Origin: Alphaproteobacteria bacterium
GTDB taxonomy: Bacteria > Pseudomonadota > Alphaproteobacteria > Sphingomonadales > Sphingomonadaceae
Length of the DNA stretch: 5,033 nucleotides
Reading direction: 5' to 3'
NCBI GenBank assembly: GCA_005882415.1
Contig: VBAE01000276.1
Span: 1 to 5,033 of the forward strand
Under the pieces are notes generated by a model. The model saw only the letters and a list, made by a program, of their open reading frames with translations. It did no database searches and had not been told where the DNA came from. Made by a program: the position numbers and the translations under genes. Position 1 is the first letter of the stretch. Every line of letters begins with the position of its first letter. This document shows positions 1 to 5,033 of the stretch, one piece after another.

Positions 1-4
1 TCAG

Positions 5-27
5 CTAAGCGCCTCTAACTAAAGCGC
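5..27 (+). repeat. Short direct repeat upstream of the sigma-54 promoter
   Basis: CTAAGCGC (5-12) recurs as CTAAAGCGC (19-27), with one extra CTAA at 15-18 between them. The copies lie about 15 bases apart and just upstream of the -24 element. Enhancer-binding activators of sigma-54 polymerase bind paired upstream sites, so this could be part of such a site. It is closer to the promoter than usual, and the region further upstream is outside the window. Repeats this short can arise by chance. Confidence 0.25.
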
Positions 28-37
28 TCCTCAGGTC

Positions 38-53
38 TGGCACGGCTTATGCT
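38..53 (+). promoter_or_regulatory. Sigma-54 (-24/-12) promoter of the PspC-domain gene
   Basis: TGGCACGGCTTATGCT matches the sigma-54 consensus TGGCACG-N4-TTGCW with one mismatch (ATGCT for TTGCT). The GG (39-40) and GC (51-52) pairs are exactly 12 bases apart, as required for the -24/-12 geometry. The match is on the same strand as the PspC gene and predicts transcription starting near 63-64, about 45 bases before the chosen start codon at 109. Enteric pspA and pspG are also sigma-54 controlled, so the context is sensible. The activator cannot be named from this site. Confidence 0.75.
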
Positions 54-70
54 GAAGAGGCTGCATGGAC

Positions 71-87
71 GCGGGCGGGAGGCCCGC
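71..87 (+). other. Hairpin in the 5' leader of the PspC gene
   Basis: GCGGGC (71-76) and GCCCGC (82-87) form a perfect six-pair GC stem around a five-base loop. It begins about 7 bases after the predicted transcription start and ends 9 bases before the Shine-Dalgarno sequence, leaving the ribosome site free. It could stabilise the 5' end of the transcript. No U tract follows, so it does not look like an attenuator. Confidence 0.35.
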
Positions 88-108
88 TTGAGCGACAGGA
101 GCAAGACG

Positions 109-384
109 ATGCAGACCAACCCCCTCACCCGCCCCGACACGATGTTCGGCGTTTGCCAGGCGATCGGCGAGGATTTCGGCTTCAACCCCATTTACCTGCG
201 GCTGATCTTCGGCGGGCTTCTGCTGTGGAACCCGGTTGCGGTAATTGCCGCCTATGCGGTGCTCGGCGCGGTGGTGGGCCTGTCCCGCCTGGCGGGCCGC
301 ACGCGCCGCCCGGTTGCCGCGGTCGAGCCGGAGACGGTCCCGGTCCGCGCCGAGGAGCCGGTCGAGCTGGCGGTCGCCGCCTGA
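109..384 (+). CDS. Short PspC-domain (phage shock protein C-like) membrane protein
   Basis: This 91-residue protein consists mostly of one PspC domain. The N-terminal RPDTMFGVCQAIGEDFGF (about residues 8-25) matches the family pattern of Arg-x-x-x-x-x-GVCxGhaexfg, followed by NPIYLRLIF and a hydrophobic membrane span at about residues 32-57. The remaining ~30 residues are an Arg-then-Glu/Val/Ala-rich cytoplasmic-type tail with no recognised domain. PspC proteins are inner-membrane components of envelope-stress systems that sense membrane damage with PspA and PspB; neither partner is in the window. The ATG at 109 is chosen because AGGAG (97-101) lies 7 bases upstream and because the alternative in-frame ATG at 49 sits inside the sigma-54 promoter, upstream of its predicted start. 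The short form resembles a sphingomonad variant, not full-length enteric PspC. Its role as a membrane-stress protein is inferred from the family. Confidence 0.85.
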   Translation: MQTNPLTRPDTMFGVCQAIGEDFGFNPIYLRLIFGGLLLWNPVAVIAAYAVLGAVVGLSRLAGRTRRPVAAVEPETVPVRAEEPVELAVAA

Positions 385-394
385 GGGAATGGAG

Positions 395-414
395 GGCGGG
401 GCATTGTCCCCGCC
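395..414. terminator. Possible bidirectional terminator hairpin between convergent genes
   Basis: GGCGGGG (395-401) pairs perfectly with CCCCGCC (408-414) around the six-base loop CATTGT. It occupies most of the 39-base gap between the PspC stop codon and the stop of the opposing DUF6356-like gene, where a shared terminator would be expected. Neither side has a clear T run, so classical intrinsic termination is uncertain. Confidence 0.45.
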
Positions 415-423
415 GGGCCCGCC

Positions 424-714
424 TCAGATTTCGAATTCAAGGCCCAGATAGCTGCCGTCTTCGGTGCCGTGGGCGATCCCGCGCTTGGTGATCTTGTCGT
501 GGAGCTTCAGGATCGTCTTGCTGGCCGTGTCCTGAAACACTCCGGGGAGGAGGCCGTGAAGGAGGCAGGCCGCGCCCGCCGAGACGAGGGTGCCGCCCAC
601 TGAGAAAGCGAAGCGGGCGTGGCCGAAATAATCGAGGCCGACCTGGTTCAGGTGGCTCCTCGACCGGGAGAAGAAGCCGGTTTTCCCGGCGCCGCCGTCA
701 TGCTCCAACGCCAT
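424..714 (-). CDS. DUF6356-like small membrane protein
   Basis: A 96-residue protein with an unstructured N-terminus (about 1-18) and a conserved-looking core from about residue 20: HLNQVGLDYFGHARFAF, a hydrophobic stretch at 34-60 containing GAACLLHGLLPGVF, then TASKTILKLHDKITKRG. The order HLxxVxxxYFxH, ACLxHxLxP, TxSxTIxxLHxxhxxR is what I recall for DUF6356, a family of unknown function common in Sphingomonadales; this is recognition from memory, not a search. One membrane span or re-entrant helix is likely. AAGGAG lies only one base before the ATG, which is unusually close; a TTG two codons in (706-708) has better spacing, so the start could shift by two residues. It is convergent with the PspC gene and divergent from the Rrf2 gene. 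No biochemical role can be assigned. Confidence 0.75.
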   Translation of the reverse strand: MALEHDGGAGKTGFFSRSRSHLNQVGLDYFGHARFAFSVGGTLVSAGAACLLHGLLPGVFQDTASKTILKLHDKITKRGIAHGTEDGSYLGLEFEI

Positions 715-769
715 TCTCCTTCACCATCGATATGCCCCGAACCGAACGTCTGCGCCAGAGCGCTGCACC

Positions 770-799
770 TTACCGAAAAGTCGTTTCGGCGCATATCTA
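770..799 (+). promoter_or_regulatory. Weak candidate promoter of the Rrf2 operon
   Basis: TATCTA (794-799) resembles a -10 element and TTACCG (770-775) is a poor -35 element, with an 18-base spacer. The -10 overlaps the palindrome at 796-813, so a repressor bound there would block polymerase. The -35 match is weak and the assignment rests partly on position ahead of the gene at 865. Confidence 0.3.
773..789. repeat. Inverted repeat CCGAAA-N5-TTTCGG
   Basis: CCGAAA (773-778) and TTTCGG (784-789) are perfect inverted arms separated by AGTCG, in the divergent intergenic region. It could be a second protein-binding site next to the larger palindrome or a small hairpin. No regulator is recognised from it. 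Confidence 0.3.
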
Positions 800-813
800 A
801 TCAAATGAGTAGA
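796..813. promoter_or_regulatory. Imperfect palindrome, candidate Rrf2 operator
   Basis: TCTAATCAAATGAGTAGA is an 18-bp dyad with 7 of 9 pairs matching (mismatches at 800/809 and at the centre, 804/805). It is AT-rich in a very GC-rich region and ends 51 bases before the start of the Rrf2 regulator gene. Rrf2 proteins such as IscR, NsrR and CymR bind AT-rich dyads of similar size as dimers and commonly regulate their own operon. Assignment to this regulator is inferred from position and symmetry. Confidence 0.45.
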
Positions 814-864
814 GAATCGCCCGCCACCATTGCAACCCCGCCGCTGCCGGTTCATTGAGAGCCC

Positions 865-1293
865 ATGCTTTCTCAACGGACGCGCTATACAATCCGTGCG
901 CTGCTCCACCTCGCGGACCGCCATGGCGAGGGGCCGGTGCAGATGAGCGAGATCGCCCAGAAGCAGAACATCCCGCCCAAATTTCTCACCGTGATGCTGT
1001 CGCAGATGATCCGCGAGGGGCTGGTGATGAGCCGGCGCGGGCGGGAGGGCGGCTATTGGCTCGCCCGGCCGCCCGAGCAGATCAGCTATGGCGAGATCGT
1101 CCGCCTGACCCGCGGCTCGCTTGGCCTGCTCCCCTGCGCAAGCCGGCTCGCTTACGAGCCCTGCCGCAATTGCGTCACCGAGGACGAGTGCCGGCTCCAC
1201 CGGGTGATGCTGATGGTCCGGGACGAGACCGCGCGGATTCTCGACGGACTCAGCCTCGCCGATCCGGTGCCGGCCGACACGTTCGGCTCATGA
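865..1293 (+). CDS. Rrf2-family transcriptional regulator with four C-terminal cysteines
   Basis: A 142-residue protein of normal Rrf2 length. Residues 1-10 (MLSQRTRYTI) and RALLHLA are the family N-terminus. The winged helix-turn-helix follows: QMSEIAQKQNIPP (26-38), the recognition segment KFLTVMLSQMIREGLV (39-54), and the wing SRRGREGGYWLARPP (56-70). The effector region carries Cys91, Cys100, Cys103 and Cys109, with His112 nearby. Rrf2 proteins such as IscR, NsrR and RirA hold an Fe-S cluster through cysteines here, so redox, NO or iron sensing is plausible, although this spacing differs from those examples. The start at 865 fits the family N-terminus; its upstream GAGAG is a weak ribosome site. 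The stop overlaps the next gene's start as ATGA, so the two genes are probably co-transcribed and coupled. An AT-rich palindrome upstream (796-813) suggests self-regulation. The family call is firm; the signal sensed is unknown. Confidence 0.92.
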   Translation: MLSQRTRYTIRALLHLADRHGEGPVQMSEIAQKQNIPPKFLTVMLSQMIREGLVMSRRGREGGYWLARPPEQISYGEIVRLTRGSLGLLPCASRLAYEPCRNCVTEDECRLHRVMLMVRDETARILDGLSLADPVPADTFGS

Positions 1294-2495
1294 AGCGCGT
1301 CGCCATCGCCGGCGGCGGCGCTTCGGGCGCGCTGCTGGCGGTGAACCTGCTTCGCCACACGGGGGCCGAGGTGGTGCTGATCGAGCGGGGGCCGAGGGTT
1401 GCCCGCGGCGCCGCTTACGGCACGGACGATCCCAACCACCTGTTGAACGTCCGCGCCGACCGGATGAGCGCTCTGCCCGACGAGCCCGGCCATTTCGCGG
1501 ACTGGCTGGAAGCGCATGGCGGCTGCCGCGAGGATTTCGCCGAACGCCGGGCCTATGGTGCTTATCTGGGCGAACTGCTTGCCGACGCGTCTGTACCCGG
1601 GCGCTTCCGGGTAGTTCGTGGCGAGGTGACGGACATCCGAAGCGAAGGCGGCCGCGAGGTGCTGGACGTCGACGCCGAGCGGATCGAGGCCGACGTGGCG
1701 GTGCTGGCGCTCGGCAACCTCGAACCGTCCACCCCCGCCGGCATCCGCCCCGAGGCGGGCGTCTATGTCGGCGACCCGTGGCGAAGCGACTTCGCCGCCG
1801 GCCTCGGGCCCGACGACATGGTGGTCCTGATCGGCACCGGCCTCACCGCCATCGACGTCGCGCTGTCGCTCGAGTTCCGCGGCTTTGAAGGCAGGATCCT
1901 CGCTTTCTCCAGGCGCGGCCTCGTCCCCCGGCCGCATTCCGATCCCTCCCCGCAGCTCCCCCCGCCCGAGGGGCTGGAGCCGCGCTGCATCGACCTCCTC
2001 CGCCGCGTCCGGACCGACGCGGCCCAAGTCGGCTGGCGAGACGCGATCGACCGGTTGCGGCCGGTGACCCAGGCGCTCTGGGCCTCGGCCGACGTGGCGG
2101 AGCGCCGCAAATTCCTCCGTCACCTCCGCCCTTGGTGGGACGTCCACCGCCACCGCATCGCTCCCTCGATCCACGCCCGCCTCAAGGCCCTTCGCGAGGC
2201 GGGCAGGCTCCACTTCGCCGCCGGCCGCATCGTCTCCCTCGAAGCCTCGCAACTCCGCTGGCAGCCGCGCGGCTCGACCGCCTGCTCGCCGCCGGCCGAA
2301 TCCGCCCCGACCCGTGCCGAATCGGTATCGACGTTGACGCAGAGTGCCGAGCCCAATCCGCCGACGGCAGCGCCTCGGAGACCCTCCGCGTCGTCGGGCC
2401 ACTCACGAAGGGCGCCTTCTGGGAAATCGTCGCCGTCCCCGACATCCGCGGGCAGGTGCGGGACCTGGCGCTCAGCCTCTAGATCAGAATCCTGA
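1290..2495 (+). CDS. FAD/NAD(P)-binding oxidoreductase (NAD_binding_9 type), frame broken near its 3' end
   Basis: The N-terminal ~328 residues are a clear FAD/NAD(P)-binding protein: the dinucleotide motif GGGASG (8-13) ending at Glu32, then GAAYGTDDPNHLLNVRADRMSALP, the VLALGN segment, a second Rossmann motif IGTGLTAIDVALS, SRRGLVPRPH, and LRPWWDVHRHRIAP. These are hallmarks of a poorly characterised family of flavoproteins; the substrate is unknown. After about position 2273 the open frame turns into a Ser/Pro/Arg-rich stretch unlike any enzyme and runs to a stop at 2493-2495, giving 401 residues, while the genuine family C-terminus continues in another frame (2261-2482). The Asn-Cys-Thr-Gly-Pro region expected between these parts is in none of the three forward frames. 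So the gene carries either a real deletion with frameshift or a sequence/assembly error. It starts at an ATGA overlap with the Rrf2 gene and has no clear ribosome site of its own. As read, the product is probably inactive. Confidence 0.8.
   Translation: MKRVAIAGGGASGALLAVNLLRHTGAEVVLIERGPRVARGAAYGTDDPNHLLNVRADRMSALPDEPGHFADWLEAHGGCREDFAERRAYGAYLGELLADASVPGRFRVVRGEVTDIRSEGGREVLDVDAERIEADVAVLALGNLEPSTPAGIRPEAGVYVGDPWRSDFAAGLGPDDMVVLIGTGLTAIDVALSLEFRGFEGRILAFSRRGLVPRPHSDPSPQLPPPEGLEPRCIDLLRRVRTDAAQVGWRDAIDRLRPVTQALWASADVAERRKFLRHLRPWWDVHRHRIAPSIHARLKALREAGRLHFAAGRIVSLEASQLRWQPRGSTACSPPAESAPTRAESVSTLTQSAEPNPPTAAPRRPSASSGHSRRAPSGKSSPSPTSAGRCGTWRSASRSES
2261..2482 (+). pseudogene. Displaced C-terminal part of the FAD/NAD(P)-binding protein
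   Basis: In a frame shifted relative to the gene at 1290, this stretch reads RLDRLLAAGRIRPDP, then GIDVDAE, VVGPLTKGAFWEIVAVPDIR and ends DLALSL with TAG at 2480-2482. That is the normal C-terminus of the same flavoprotein family: a loop-and-strand region followed by the conserved GPLT(R/K)GxFWE(I)xAVPDIR block. Codons keep the high GC third-position bias of real coding DNA. It has no start or ribosome site of its own, so it is best read as the 3' end of the broken upstream gene. The intact protein would have ended here, sharing CTAG with the kinase stop on the opposite strand. Confidence 0.75.
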
Positions 2496-3808
2496 ACAAC
2501 GCCCCACCCGACGGGCTCTCGTCGAGCGCGATCGAGCCGCGGTGGGCGAGGACGACCTGGCGGGCGAGGCTGAGGCCGACGCCGGTGCCCTTCGCCTTGG
2601 TGGTGAAGAAGGGGAGGAACACGTCCTGCCGAAGCGCCTCGGGGACTCCAGGGCCGTTGTCCGCCACCTCGATCTGCACCCGGCCGCCCATGGTGAAGGC
2701 GAAGCTCATCGACACCAGCGGCTTGTCGCTATGCCCGCGCGCGGCTTCGGCGGCATTGCGCAGCAGGTTGATCAGCACCTGGCAGAGGAGGTCGGCGTCG
2801 GCGTCGATCTTCAGAGTGTCCGGCATCACCGACAGCGCCAGCTCCACCCCCGCCGAAGCATCGCTGGCGCGGAACAGCGCCTCCAGCTCCCGAGCCCAGG
2901 GCCCCGCCTCGAAGGCGCGGCGGCGGACCTCGGGCACCCGGCTGATCTGCCTGTAGCTTTCGACGAAATGCATCACCCCGTCCGCGCGGCGGGCGAGGGT
3001 CTCCACCGCCGCACGCGCGTCGGCGATCAGCGGGTCGCCGGCGGTGTCGGCCTCCCGGATCAGCCCCGCCGCGGTCTGGGCGAGCGAGGTCACCGGGGTC
3101 ATCGAATTCATGATCTCGTGGGTGAGCACCCGGACGAGGTCGCTCTGCGCAGCGATCTCGACGGCGTTCAATTCGCCCTGGATCGGCTGCACCGAGACGA
3201 CCCGGACCATCCCGCCCAGCCTGTGCACCGCGGCAGTGCTGACCATCGCCGTCTGCGGCACCGAGTCGAGCATCAGCGGCACCAGCCGCGGCCGCCCGAC
3301 CCCCTCCTCGCGCAGCCATTTGGCAAAGGCGTTGCCGTACTCCGCAAAGTCCTCGATCCGCACCCCGGTGTGGCGGACGAACAGGCGGCGGGCGGCCTTG
3401 TTGGCGAGCTCGACCCGCCCCTCGCTGTCAACGGTGAGCAGAGGCGTCGGCGCGTCGTCGAGCACCGCTTCGTAGAAGCGATTGGCGTCGCTGAGGCGGT
3501 GCCGCTCCTCGCGCAGCTTCCTTATGCCCTGTTCCAGCGCCTCGCCCATCTCGCCGAAGCCGCTGCCTTGTTGCGAATGGGTGAAGCTCTGCGCACAATC
3601 GCCGAAGCGGATGGCGCTCACGAACCGGGCGAGCTCCATGTTGGTCCACTGGACGTAGCGCCACAGGCTGGCCAGGGTCGCTGCGAGGATCATCCCCGCG
3701 AGCAGCCGCGCGGCGCCGAGCCCGGGCACCCAGAGCGTGTAGACGAAGCCGAATCCGGTCAGCAGGGTGAGCGCGAAGCGCCACAAAAGGCCGACGATGA
3801 AGCGGCGC

Positions 3809-3819
<11 letters not shown>
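2479..3819 (-). CDS. Membrane-bound PAS sensor histidine kinase of a two-component system
   Basis: A 446-residue kinase. Two hydrophobic spans (about 8-29 and 33-53) are joined by a very short loop, so little is exposed to the periplasm. A charged helical linker (about 85-115) leads to a PAS-like domain (about 115-210; LDDAPTPLLTVDSEGRVELAN). The dimerisation/phosphoacceptor segment LVRVLTHEIMNSMTPVTSL places the phosphorylated histidine at His234. The ATPase domain has the N box (NLLRNAAEAA, Asn351/Asn355), G1 (DNGPGVP, 387-393), F box (FLPFFTTK, 401-408) and G2 (GTGVGLSLA, 411-419). All catalytic motifs are present, so it should be active. The signal is unknown; the small external loop suggests sensing in the membrane or through the PAS domain. 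Its start lies inside the end of the response-regulator gene (11-base overlap), which makes translational coupling and partnership very likely. The HEIMNSMTP phosphoacceptor box is close to NtrY-type kinases. Confidence 0.92.

Positions 3820-5033
<1,214 letters not shown>

Noticed and set aside
49..108. N-terminal extension of the PspC protein from the ATG at 49
   Set aside because: The ATG lies inside the sigma-54 promoter and upstream of its predicted transcription start. The extra 20 residues do not resemble the family, and a good ribosome site precedes the ATG at 109.
619..858. Plus-strand open frame of 79 codons running through the DUF6356-like gene into the intergenic region
   Set aside because: No domain, mostly antisense to a recognised gene, and it crosses the candidate operator.
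721..1200. Minus-strand open frame of 159 codons covering the intergenic region and the Rrf2 gene
   Set aside because: It is antisense to the Rrf2 coding region and crosses the likely operator; no family resemblance.
1152..2402. Open frame of 416 codons on the minus strand opposite the Rrf2 and FAD-protein genes
   Set aside because: Low-complexity Arg/Gly/Ala composition with no domain, lying fully antisense to two recognised genes.
3044..3475. Plus-strand open frame of 143 codons rich in Ser, Arg and Thr
   Set aside because: It is a shadow of the kinase gene, with composition typical of an out-of-frame reading and no domain.

Overview
The window looks like chromosomal DNA of a high-GC alphaproteobacterium, most likely of the order Sphingomonadales. 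That rests on recalled resemblance of several products to sphingomonad families: a DUF6356-type small membrane protein, a short single-domain PspC protein starting MQTNPLTRPD, and a cysteine-rich Rrf2 regulator coupled to a FAD/NAD(P)-binding protein. Strong G/C bias at third codon positions agrees. No tRNA, rRNA, CRISPR array, insertion sequence or integrase is visible.

Layout. (1) Positions 1-384, plus strand: a near-consensus sigma-54 (-24/-12) promoter, a short 5' leader with a hairpin, and a 91-residue PspC-domain protein. (2) Positions 424-714, minus strand: a small DUF6356-like membrane protein, convergent with the PspC gene across a GC-rich hairpin. (3) Positions 715-864: a divergent intergenic region with an 18-bp imperfect palindrome suited to an Rrf2-type operator. 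(4) Positions 865-2495, plus strand: a two-gene unit, an Rrf2-family regulator with four C-terminal cysteines, coupled by an ATGA overlap to a FAD/NAD(P)-binding oxidoreductase. The oxidoreductase is broken near 2261-2275: its last ~70 residues lie in another frame and a central piece of the family fold appears to be missing. (5) Positions 2479-5033, minus strand: a two-component system, consisting of a sigma-54-activating NtrC-type response regulator (5' end outside the window) followed, with an 11-base overlap, by its membrane-bound PAS histidine kinase. The kinase and oxidoreductase end tail to tail on a shared CTAG.

How the parts fit. The kinase and regulator should form a signalling pair: an unknown membrane or cytoplasmic signal leads to phosphorylation of the receiver domain and then AAA+ remodelling of sigma-54 polymerase. 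The window also holds one good sigma-54 promoter, in front of the PspC gene. Enteric phage-shock genes are also sigma-54 dependent, so envelope-stress control is plausible, but a PspF-type activator elsewhere is at least as likely as this regulator. The Rrf2 protein probably senses redox or metal state through an Fe-S cluster and controls its own operon. I did not find a convincing new biological system. The most useful second looks are the sigma-54 promoter, the damaged oxidoreductase and the Rrf2 operator/cysteine pattern.
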